Source of the DNA: DATAEE01 sp036258175
GTDB lineage: Bacteria > Acidobacteriota > Vicinamibacteria > Vicinamibacterales > 2-12-FULL-66-21
Direction: 5' to 3'
DNA: 53,480 bases
Assembly: GCA_036258175.1 (NCBI GenBank)
Contig: DATAEE010000100.1
Span: 1 to 53,480, forward strand
This document shows positions 1 to 6,637 of this stretch, one piece after another. The notes beneath the pieces are model-generated. The model was not told where the DNA came from. It did not search any database and worked only from the letters and a program-made list of their open reading frames with translations. A program made the translations under genes and the position numbers. The first letter of the stretch is position 1; the number at the start of each line of letters is the position of its first letter.

Positions 1-1062
1 CGGCACGATCGCAAGGATCAGCCGCAACGCTCCAAACGCCAGCACCGTGCCGAGTACAGCGGCTGCAGCGGCGAGCACGAGGCTTTCCGTCAACAGTTGA
101 CGCACGAGCCGGAGCCGGTGGGCGCCGAGCGCCGCGCGCACTGCCATCTCTTTCTGCCGTGCGCCCGCTCGCGCCAGCAGGAGGTTCGACACGTTCGCGC
201 ACGCAATCAGGAGCAGCAGACCGACGGCGCCGAAGAGGATCCAGAGGTCGTCGCGGATGCTGCTCGGGAAGGTCTCCTTGAACGAGAGCAGGCCCACGCG
301 CCAGTTGTCTGGAAACTGCGCCGGCTCGCGCTGCTTCAGGTCGGCGATGATCGGACGAAGGTCAGCTTCAGCTTGCGCCTCGGTGACGCCAGGCTTCAAG
401 CGGCCGAGCAGGTGCACGCCGCGAACGCCTTCGGCGACGGCCCGCCGCGTGAACACGATGGGCAGATACACATCCGCGCCTCGCCACATGAACCGCTCGG
501 GCATCACACCGACCACGGTCCGAACTTTCCCGTTCAGCGACAGCTCCCGGCCGACGACCGAAGGATCGCCGCCGAATTGCCTCTGCCAGAACCGGTAGCC
601 GAGCACCACGACCGGCGCCGCATCGGGGCGGCCATCTTCTGGCGTGTACGTGCGACCCACGAGCGCTGGGACGCCCATCACCTGGAACGTGTTGGGCGTG
701 CCGTGATTGCCGCGCAGCCGCTGCGGATCGCCGTTTCCGGTCCAGAGGACGTCGCTGATCGTCGATGCGATGACCCCGTCGAAGATCGTGCTCCGCTCGG
801 CAATCTCGAGGAACTGATCGGTCGAATATCCGGTCCGGTAGCCTCGCTGGTCGGGGCTCCAGACGCGGACGCTCATCAGGCTGTCGACATCCTTATAAGG
901 AAATGGATCCAGGACGACGGCGTGAAGGACGCTGTAAATCGCCGTCGACGCCATGATCCCGAGGGAGAGCGACAGCAGAGCTACAGATGTGAAGCCAGGG
1001 CTCTTCGCGAGCGTCCGGATCCCGAACCGGATGTCGCGCAGCGTGGGGTCGAGCCAACGCAT
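1..1062 (-). CDS. ADOP-type ABC transporter permease (MacB/FtsX family), 3' part cut by window
   Basis: The reverse strand is open from an ATG at 1062 to the window edge (354 codons, C-terminus missing). The protein starts MRWLDPTLRDIRFGIRTLAK, followed by a transmembrane segment containing LSLGIMASTAIYSVLHAVVL. This is the standard opening of the MacB periplasmic-core domain in acidobacterial duplicated orphan permeases. The periplasmic part (about residues 50-250) is followed by a second helix with LLLIACANVSNLLLARA, the typical FtsX-domain start. These permeases are thought to act without a fixed partner in export or envelope stress; the substrate is unknown. No PadR gene precedes it. Instead a 7-residue reading frame (ATG at 1085) ends in TGATG overlapping the start codon. 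The gene is divergent from the DUF1080 gene. The family is clear; the function is not. Confidence 0.93.
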   Translation of the reverse strand, partial: MRWLDPTLRDIRFGIRTLAKSPGFTSVALLSLSLGIMASTAIYSVLHAVVLDPFPYKDVDSLMSVRVWSPDQRGYRTGYSTDQFLEIAERSTIFDGVIASTISDVLWTGNGDPQRLRGNHGTPNTFQVMGVPALVGRTYTPEDGRPDAAPVVVLGYRFWQRQFGGDPSVVGRELSLNGKVRTVVGVMPERFMWRGADVYLPIVFTRRAVAEGVRGVHLLGRLKPGVTEAQAEADLRPIIADLKQREPAQFPDNWRVGLLSFKETFPSSIRDDLWILFGAVGLLLLIACANVSNLLLARAGARQKEMAVRAALGAHRLRLVRQLLTESLVLAAAAAVLGTVLAFGALRLILAIVP

Positions 1063-1137
1063 CAGAGCGGACCGATTCGCGTCATAATGGCCCCCCCGTA
1101 GAGACGAGGGATTGTAACGACTTTCAGGAGCCTTCGC

Positions 1138-1845
1138 ATGACGACGTCAGTGACACTTCCGCTGTGCGCCATCGGAATCGCCGTGCTCGCGGCCGCCGCG
1201 GACGCTCCGCGCCCGGGCGGTGCGGCGCCGCCCGCGCAGGACGCAGGCGGATGGAAATTGCTCTTCGACGGGAAGACGACGGCCGGGTGGCACAACTACA
1301 AACAGACGGGCCCCGTTCAGGGGTGGGGGGTCGTGGACGGCGCGCTCGTGCGTCAGGGCAAAGGCGGAGACCTGGTCTCCGATGAGGAATTCAGCGATTT
1401 CGAGCTCTCGCTCGAATGGAAGCTGCCTCCGGGCGGGAATTCCGGGATCTTCTACCGCGCGCCTGAAGACGCGGCGGTCATCTGGCATCACGCCATCGAA
1501 TATCAGCTCCTCGACAACGCGGCGCACAACGATGGCAAGAACCAGAAACGATCAACCGGCGCCGCCTATGACATGTACGAACCGGCGCGCGACGTAACGA
1601 AGCCGATCGGCGAATGGAACGAGACGCGCATCATCGCGCGCGGCAACCACGTCGAGCACTGGCTGAACGGCACGAAGCTGCTCGAGTTCGAGATCGGGAG
1701 TCCCAGTTGGAACGAGCGCTTTGCGCTGAGCAAGTTCAAGCCGTATCCGGAGTTCGGCAAGACGCAGAAGGGGAAGATCAGCTTGCAGGACCACAACAAC
1801 GTGGTCTCGTTCAAGAACATCAAGATCCGACCCATCACGAGCTGA
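1138..1845 (+). CDS. Secreted DUF1080 / 3-keto-disaccharide hydrolase-like protein
   Basis: A 235-residue protein with an N-terminal signal peptide (hydrophobic residues 5-22, Ala-rich cleavage region) and one DUF1080 domain from about residue 38 to the end. Family landmarks are visible: GWKLLFDGKTTAGWHNY near the start, the GNSGIFYRAPED segment, EYQLLDN, GEWNETRIIARGNHVEHWLNG, and a C-terminal SFKNIKIRPI strand. The fold is a concanavalin-like jelly roll. Some DUF1080 members hydrolyse glycosides whose sugar has been oxidised to the 3-keto form. That makes the GMC dehydrogenase 3 kb away a possible supplier of substrate; this link is inference. An AGGAG ribosome site lies 7 bases before the ATG. 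The length is normal for a single-domain member. Confidence 0.93.
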   Translation: MTTSVTLPLCAIGIAVLAAAADAPRPGGAAPPAQDAGGWKLLFDGKTTAGWHNYKQTGPVQGWGVVDGALVRQGKGGDLVSDEEFSDFELSLEWKLPPGGNSGIFYRAPEDAAVIWHHAIEYQLLDNAAHNDGKNQKRSTGAAYDMYEPARDVTKPIGEWNETRIIARGNHVEHWLNGTKLLEFEIGSPSWNERFALSKFKPYPEFGKTQKGKISLQDHNNVVSFKNIKIRPITS

Positions 1846-1869
1846 TAAGGATTTCAGCCGACGGGGCAG

Positions 1870-1939
1870 GCCCGACCTTCCGCCTTCGCTGAAGCTACGG
1901 CGGACCGCCGAAGCCTTGGCGTAGGCGGTGAGGTCGGGC
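1870..1939. repeat. Compound REP-like palindrome at the 3' end of the following gene
   Basis: The outer arms GCCCGACCT (1870-1878) and AGGTCGGGC (1931-1939) are exact inverse complements. They enclose a second imperfect inverted repeat built from CCGCC...GGCGG segments with a CTGAAG turn. The stop codon (1895) and last residues of the membrane protein are encoded inside it, giving the tail RLRQGFGGPP. The outer arm sequence is also the stem of the hairpin at 4775-4794, so the two belong to one family. Confidence 0.75.
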
Positions 1940-4120
1940 GTGCGGCGACGACCCGGACGCTCGCTGTGTCGCGATTAGCGCTCCTACGTAACAGGCCGCA
2001 ATCACGATCAGCAGCACGCGGAAGCCCGTCACCAGCGACAGATACTCTCCCACCCCGCCCGCCATCGCGCCGAGCAGGTTCACGCCGTAGTCGCGCGACA
2101 GAGATGGCGACTGCTTGATCGCCGATCCGAACAGCAGCCCGGCGCACAAGATCGGGCTGAACACGAGCACGGCGTAGAAAACTGATTCGGCGATTCGGCT
2201 CTGGAAACTGATCGTCCCGATCGGAATCAAGAAGTTCAGGCCCAGGAGCGCGAGAAGTACAGCGCCAACCAGCCACGGGCGGCGGATCTCGCGCGTCGAG
2301 ACGATATAGGTGGCGACCAGCGCCATGACGAGCACCGCTGCGATCGCGAGCGACGCGACGACCCAGGTCGAGCCCCAGAGCAGGGCGAACTGGATGATCG
2401 ACTTGGTCTCGAGCATCATGAATCCCGCACCTAGCAAAAACATCTGCAGATCTCGGGTTCCTAGGGTTCCTGAGGTTCCTAGGGTTCCTGAGGTTCCTGG
2501 GGTGTCGGCGGCGCGCAGCGCGCCCGTGACCGCAGCGAGCGAGACGATCAGGATCAGCGCGAGCGCGACGATGTAGTGGCGCGGCACGTGGCGGTCGCGG
2601 AGATACAGGAACGGCCAGTCGTCGCGTGCCGGCTCGATCGCCGCGTTGCGATGGTGGATGCGCGCCGGGCTGGGCTCGTGCGACTGGCCGAAGGCCGCGA
2701 CCCGATCCGGCGGATCCGGAAGGGTCGCAACGGTCTTGAACCTCGGCCCCGCCATGAGCACACCCAGGTAGGCGCGCGCCTCGTGCACATGCACGCGCGG
2801 CTCCTCGCCAAACGCCTCCGCCGCGGTATTTGCGAGCCGATCAACCAGCCACGGTTCACGGAAATAGTTATAGATGACGAGCAAGCCGTCCGGCTTGAGC
2901 CGATCGCGCACCGCCGCGAAAGACTCCTCGGTGAACATGTAGCTCTCGAGCCGCACGCCCGCGAAGCTGGACTGCAGCGTCAGCGAGTCGATGAGCGCGA
3001 ACACCACCAGGTCGTACTTCTCCTCCGTCGTCCGCAAAAAATGCCGCGCATCGTCCGTGACCCGTCTCACTCGGGGATCGGAGTACGGTCGATCGGGATG
3101 CTGATCGCGGCCGAGGCGGAGGATCACCGGGTCGATCTCCACCGCATCCACCCGCGCGGCGCCATGTTTCAGCGCCGCCGCGACGTCGGTTCCCGATCCG
3201 GCGCCGAGAATCAGCACGTCCTTGAACGTGTCGCCGAACACCGTGTACGGCCACTCGTAGAAGTATTCCTTGTGAGCCACCGGCGCCATCGACTGGTGGA
3301 AGATGTTGTTCACCTCGACGACGGTATCCGGCCCTTCCTGTCGGACGGTGATCTTGTAATACGGCGACCAGATCGCCTCGCGCGCCATGAGATGCACGAG
3401 CACGAGCGAGACCGCGAGAAGGGCGAGGCCAACCGCGGTTGTAGTACGAGCCTTCAGGCTCGTCCGGGACGACGCTGAAGCGTCGTACCACATGGACGTC
3501 ATCAGCGGCACAGCCGCCGCAAACGCAATCCCGAACCAGAACGTCGGCGAGAGCTCGGCCCACGAGCAGATCGCGAACGCGACCACTCCCGCAAGGCTCC
3601 CGAGTAGATTGGCCATGTAGCCGCGGAGCGGCGGCAGCGCGGACATCTCGCGCGCCATCCGCTGCGCGAGCGCGACGAAGAGCGCCGCGACGATGACGAA
3701 CAGCAGCGGCAGCAGGAGCGTCGTCTCGACGGCGACGACCTGTTCGGTGGTCCCGCTCGAAAAATAGATGCTGCCGGAGGTCGGCACCGCCACTTCGAGC
3801 CGGAAGAAGTAAACCGCCGCGACCACAAGGACTTGAATCAGCGGGAACCACAGAAACAGATTCCGGCGCATCGGCGCGAGCAGGCAGCCGACGCCGATGC
3901 CAAGGAAGCTCGCGAGCAAAATGAAATTGGAGAAGAACGCGAGCAGACGGATGTAGGCCGGCATCCAGCGGATCAGGGCGACTTCCAGAAACAGCACCAG
4001 GAATGACGCCAGGAAGGCCCTGGTTGCATTGCCGGATTGAGAATTGGGGATTGTCAAGATTGATTGTCGATTGCGGACTGCCAATCGTGAATTATTGGCA
4101 ATCGTCGATTGAATCGTCAA
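1895..4120 (-). CDS. Polytopic membrane protein with central spermidine-synthase-like methyltransferase-fold domain
   Basis: About 741 residues. The N-terminal part has some six or seven hydrophobic helices (residues about 34-260), then a soluble Rossmann domain with motif I VLILGAGSGTDVAAALKHG, the acidic EIDP strand end, TDDARHFL and DLVVFALIDS. A second helix bundle follows from about residue 520 (IVALALILIVSLAAV onward). This is the layout of spermidine-synthase-like membrane fusions. The aminopropyltransferase signature is not well kept, so polyamine synthesis is doubtful and the substrate is unknown. Three repeat elements lie within the coding sequence: a REP-like element (3441-3491), nine-base repeats (2454-2503) and the C-terminal palindrome. 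The start is uncertain. The longest frame begins at a TTG inside an intergenic repeat, with other TTG codons at about 4084 and 4057; the first helix starts well after all of these. Confidence 0.85.
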   Translation of the reverse strand: MTIQSTIANNSRLAVRNRQSILTIPNSQSGNATRAFLASFLVLFLEVALIRWMPAYIRLLAFFSNFILLASFLGIGVGCLLAPMRRNLFLWFPLIQVLVVAAVYFFRLEVAVPTSGSIYFSSGTTEQVVAVETTLLLPLLFVIVAALFVALAQRMAREMSALPPLRGYMANLLGSLAGVVAFAICSWAELSPTFWFGIAFAAAVPLMTSMWYDASASSRTSLKARTTTAVGLALLAVSLVLVHLMAREAIWSPYYKITVRQEGPDTVVEVNNIFHQSMAPVAHKEYFYEWPYTVFGDTFKDVLILGAGSGTDVAAALKHGAARVDAVEIDPVILRLGRDQHPDRPYSDPRVRRVTDDARHFLRTTEEKYDLVVFALIDSLTLQSSFAGVRLESYMFTEESFAAVRDRLKPDGLLVIYNYFREPWLVDRLANTAAEAFGEEPRVHVHEARAYLGVLMAGPRFKTVATLPDPPDRVAAFGQSHEPSPARIHHRNAAIEPARDDWPFLYLRDRHVPRHYIVALALILIVSLAAVTGALRAADTPGTSGTLGTSGTLGTRDLQMFLLGAGFMMLETKSIIQFALLWGSTWVVASLAIAAVLVMALVATYIVSTREIRRPWLVGAVLLALLGLNFLIPIGTISFQSRIAESVFYAVLVFSPILCAGLLFGSAIKQSPSLSRDYGVNLLGAMAGGVGEYLSLVTGFRVLLIVIAACYVGALIATQRASGSSPHARPHRLRQGFGGPP
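2454..2503. repeat. Nine-base tandem repeat GGTTCCTRR inside a coding region
   Basis: About five units of GGTTCCTAG / GGTTCCTGA follow one another. On the coding (minus) strand they give a three-residue period, GTL/GTS (TPGTSGTLGTSGTLGTRD), in a loop between two helices of the membrane protein. The nine-base unit keeps the frame open. The same unit recurs at 50321-50482. Confidence 0.85.
3441..3491. repeat. REP-like double hairpin embedded in a coding region
   Basis: Two adjacent perfect hairpins, ACGAGCC-TTCA-GGCTCGT and ACGACGC-TGAA-GCGTCGT, are separated by CCGGG and flanked by GTAGT and ACCAC. On the minus strand they encode roughly 18 residues (WYDASASSRTSLKARTTT) between two membrane helices of the spermidine-synthase-like protein. 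Paired hairpins of opposite loop sense are characteristic of REP elements. Confidence 0.8.
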
Positions 4121-4172
4121 TCAACCATCGACAATCGACAATCAGTATGGCAATCGACGATTCGACAATCAG
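4028..4172. repeat. Intergenic GATTGTC-vocabulary repeat (family A, copy 1)
   Basis: Degenerate heptad-like copies of GATTGTC/GATTGCC fill the left half and their complements (GACAATC/GGCAATC) the right half, with a TGCCAAT...ATTGGCA core. The element covers the gap between two minus-strand genes. It runs into the 5' end of the downstream gene, where it supplies all its candidate TTG starts, and touches the TGA stop (4169-4171) of the upstream one. Related copies lie at 14262-14346, 36880-37020 and 40488-40572. Confidence 0.8.
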
Positions 4173-4762
4173 GCAATGCCTAGTTTCTTAAGCTGCTCGT
4201 CCGGACATCCCTTCCAGTCCGCCACGAGCGTGTTACCCATGTACTGCAGGTCCGCAATCCCCATTTTGCTCGTCCAGAAGCCGCTCGCGGCCAGGTCGCG
4301 GAACATCCGGAAGAACGCCACGCCCTGGGTCAACATCACCGTCGGCGGTTCGAGACCTGAAATGTCGTCCAGCACGTCGCGCCGCTGGGCATCGTCGCAC
4401 GCGACGAACCGTCTGTCGAAGCGATGTTCGCACTCACGATCGAGCCACGCGAGGCCGCCTCGCATCGCCGTCTGCCCCCGCGGCTGGTCGCCGACGATGA
4501 AGTCCATGAACTCCGGGACGCCGGCGTCCGTCGCACTCCCCGACCGCTCGTCCTTCGGAATGATCAGATCGACCAGAATCACGACCGTCGCGTATTCGTG
4601 GGCGGTGAAGAACTTCGGCTTGAACGCCGTCCCGGCCTTCTTCGCCGTCTGCCGCGCCGCTTGCGCCTTATGATGCGCTTCCTGCGCTTCCGCCGCGGTC
4701 CACACGAACCCGGCGGCGACGGGAGCGGACCCGAGCACCTTCAATGCTTCACGACGTTTCAT
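4169..4762 (-). CDS. Gluconate 2-dehydrogenase subunit 3 family protein (Tat-exported small subunit)
   Basis: A 197-residue protein starting at MKRREALKVLG (ATG 4762). The RR pair plus the hydrophobic stretch to about residue 26 is a Tat-type signal. The body carries the family landmarks VILVDLIIPKDERSGSATDA, GVPEFMDFIVGDQ, GLAWLDRECEHRF and a C-terminal LGIA. In characterised flavin dehydrogenases of this type the small subunit escorts the cofactor-bearing GMC subunit through the Tat pathway and is needed for its activity. Here it follows the GMC gene in the same direction with a 32-base gap containing a hairpin, so the two should form one complex. No cytochrome c subunit gene is nearby, so the electron acceptor is unclear. 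The reading frame upstream of 4762 is not part of the protein. Confidence 0.92.
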   Translation of the reverse strand: MKRREALKVLGSAPVAAGFVWTAAEAQEAHHKAQAARQTAKKAGTAFKPKFFTAHEYATVVILVDLIIPKDERSGSATDAGVPEFMDFIVGDQPRGQTAMRGGLAWLDRECEHRFDRRFVACDDAQRRDVLDDISGLEPPTVMLTQGVAFFRMFRDLAASGFWTSKMGIADLQYMGNTLVADWKGCPDEQLKKLGIA

Positions 4763-4774
4763 TCGTTCCACCAC

Positions 4775-4794
4775 GCCCGACCTGAAGGTCGGGC
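4775..4794. repeat. REP-like hairpin GCCCGACC-TGAA-GGTCGGGC
   Basis: A perfect 8-base stem with a TGAA loop sits between the GMC stop codon (4795-4797) and the small-subunit start (4762). Its position within a two-gene unit means it could lower expression of the second gene or stabilise the upstream transcript. No T-run follows on the minus strand, so it is not a standard terminator. Confidence 0.75.
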
Positions 4795-6528
4795 CTACAC
4801 CGTCCCTGCTTTCCTCTGCTCGGCAATGAACTGCGATGTCTTCATCGACAGCGCCAGGATCGTCCACGTGGGATTCTTGTCCGCCTGAGATACGAACGGG
4901 CCGCCGTCGGTGACGAACAGGTTCTTCACTTCGTGCGCCTGGCAGTTCTTGTTCAGCACGGACGACGAGGGATCGTTCCCCATTCGCGTGACGCCGAGCT
5001 CGTGGATGATCCGGCCGCCTGCTTCGATGCCGTAGCCATCCTCTTTCGACGGCATCGGGCTGAGCGGCGTGCCGCCCAGCTCCTGGATGATGCCGCGGAA
5101 GGTCTCCTGCATGTGTTTGGCCTGCTTGTACTCGTGGTCGGTCCACTTGAAGTGGAACCGCAGGACGGGGATGCCCCAGCGATCGACCACGTTCGGATCG
5201 ATATCGCAGTACGTGTCGGCATTCGGGACCATCTCGCCGCGGCCGGAGAAACCGATCGTCGCGCCGTAGTAGCGGCGGTAGTCGTCCTTCAGCTGCTTCC
5301 CATAGCCCGGCGCGCCCGGTGGACGGCCCGATCCTTCGATGCCCGCCAAGCTGTGGATGCCGCCGAGGAAGCCGAAGTGTGGCATCCCCCGGCCGCCGTA
5401 GAACTCGATGTGATACCCGCGTGGAAAATCGAGCTTACGGTTGTCGAGCCACCACGGCATGTACATGTGCATCCCGCCGACGCCGTCTTCGTTGTGAGGA
5501 ACACCGGCCACCAGTTTCGGGATGAATCCGACGACGGCGGTTCCGGTCGTGTCGGTCAGGTATTTGCCAACCGTGCCGCTGCCGTTCGCGAGGCCCTGCG
5601 GAAACTTCGAGGACTTCGAATTGAGAAGAATGCGCGCCGACTCGCAGGCGCTGGCCGCCAGAACGACGAGGCGCGCCTGCACGTGCGTATCGCGTCCGGT
5701 TTTCTTGTCGACGTAGCTGACGCCCGACGCGAGACCGGACGCGTCGACCGTCACCTCGCGAACCATCGCGTCGGTTTGAATCGTCAGCCGGCCGGTCTTG
5801 AGCCCGGGGGGCAGCAGTACCGAGGGCGACGAGAAGTTCGCGTGGACCGCGCAGCCGCGGCCGCACTGCCCGCAGTAGTGGCACGCCGGCCGGCCGTTCA
5901 AGGGACGCGTGAGAATCGACAGCCGGCTGGGGATGCAGGTGATCTTGAGTCGATCGCACGCCTGCTTGACGAGCAGCTCGTAACAGCGCGGCGCCGGCGG
6001 CGGCTGAAAAATCCCGTTGGGCTCGTTCGGGAGGTCTTCGACGGACCCGAAGATCCCGACGAGCTTGTCGACCTCGTCGTAGTACGGCTTGAGGTCGTCG
6101 TAGGTGATCGGCCAGTCGTCGCCGAGCCCGTCGATGGTTTTCCGGCGGAAGTCGTACGGGCCGAAGCGGAGAGAAATCCGGCCCCAGTGATTCGTCCGGC
6201 CGCCCAGCATCCGGGTCCGGAACCACTGGAAGTCCTCGCCCGGCGCGGTGGTGTAAGGCTCTCCCTCGAGCGTCCAGCCTCCCCATCCGGCGTCGAACTC
6301 TCCGAACTGCCGAGTCGGAATCGCCTGGCCCCGGCGGGGCGAGTCGTACGGCCACGCGAACATCTTCGAGTCCTTCGCGGTGTCGAACATGACGCCCGCC
6401 TCGAGCAGCAGCACGTCGGCGCCCGCTTCGGTGAGGACCTTTGCAGCCATCCCGCCGCCGGCCCCCGATCCGACGATCACGACGTCCCAGGTTTTCCGAG
6501 ACCGGACGACTTGCATGTCGCGGATCAT
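4795..6528 (-). CDS. GMC-family oxidoreductase, FAD- and probable Fe-S-containing (glucoside 3-dehydrogenase/gluconate dehydrogenase-like)
   Basis: About 577 residues from ATG 6528; a second ATG at 6516 is possible. The N-terminus has the FAD-binding GxGxxG (GSGAGGG, residues 20-26) followed by LLLEAG. Residues 216-226 read CHYCGQCGRGC (C216, C219, C222, C226). Such a cysteine cluster holds an iron-sulfur centre in FAD glucose/sorbitol/glucoside-3-dehydrogenase catalytic subunits. The C-terminal GMC domain retains the active-site pair: H509 in HELGVTRMG and N552 in NPTWTILALS. There is no signal peptide of its own, which fits export with the Tat subunit encoded next. The substrate is probably a sugar or sugar alcohol; 3-oxidation of glycosides is an inference from the neighbouring DUF1080 and isomerase genes. 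The longer open frame upstream would run into the divergent receptor gene and is rejected. Confidence 0.93.
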   Translation of the reverse strand: MIRDMQVVRSRKTWDVVIVGSGAGGGMAAKVLTEAGADVLLLEAGVMFDTAKDSKMFAWPYDSPRRGQAIPTRQFGEFDAGWGGWTLEGEPYTTAPGEDFQWFRTRMLGGRTNHWGRISLRFGPYDFRRKTIDGLGDDWPITYDDLKPYYDEVDKLVGIFGSVEDLPNEPNGIFQPPPAPRCYELLVKQACDRLKITCIPSRLSILTRPLNGRPACHYCGQCGRGCAVHANFSSPSVLLPPGLKTGRLTIQTDAMVREVTVDASGLASGVSYVDKKTGRDTHVQARLVVLAASACESARILLNSKSSKFPQGLANGSGTVGKYLTDTTGTAVVGFIPKLVAGVPHNEDGVGGMHMYMPWWLDNRKLDFPRGYHIEFYGGRGMPHFGFLGGIHSLAGIEGSGRPPGAPGYGKQLKDDYRRYYGATIGFSGRGEMVPNADTYCDIDPNVVDRWGIPVLRFHFKWTDHEYKQAKHMQETFRGIIQELGGTPLSPMPSKEDGYGIEAGGRIIHELGVTRMGNDPSSSVLNKNCQAHEVKNLFVTDGGPFVSQADKNPTWTILALSMKTSQFIAEQRKAGTV

Positions 6529-6546
6529 TCTAGTCGCAGACCTGCC

Positions 6547-6575
6547 TTGCAGTCGTCGCAGGAAGGGACTAGCAT
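6547..6575 (+). promoter_or_regulatory. Candidate sigma-70-type promoter for the TonB-dependent receptor
   Basis: TTGCAG (6547-6552), exactly 17 bases, then TAGCAT (6570-6575). It lies 62 bases before the receptor ATG, in the divergent gap between the GMC gene and the receptor. The -10 hexamer is only partly consensus, but it resembles the TAGCGT used in the candidate promoter of the second receptor. Confidence 0.45.
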
Positions 6576-6637
6576 CCCGCTGGAACCGGGAGGCTCGCCC
6601 GAGGTGTCTCGCGCGAGCGTCGCTGGGGAGGTGAAAC

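Noticed and set aside
97..1101. A 334-codon plus-strand open frame at the window start
   Set aside because: The opposite strand gives a clear ADOP permease over the same bases.
1895..4120. Calling the fused protein a spermidine synthase
   Set aside because: The methyltransferase-fold motif is present, but the catalytic YDVIIxDxxDP-type segment reads DLVVFALIDS, so polyamine synthesis is not supported.
4028..4172. Repeat considered as an insertion sequence or its remnant
   Set aside because: No transposase frame, no terminal repeats with target duplication were seen; only degenerate short words.
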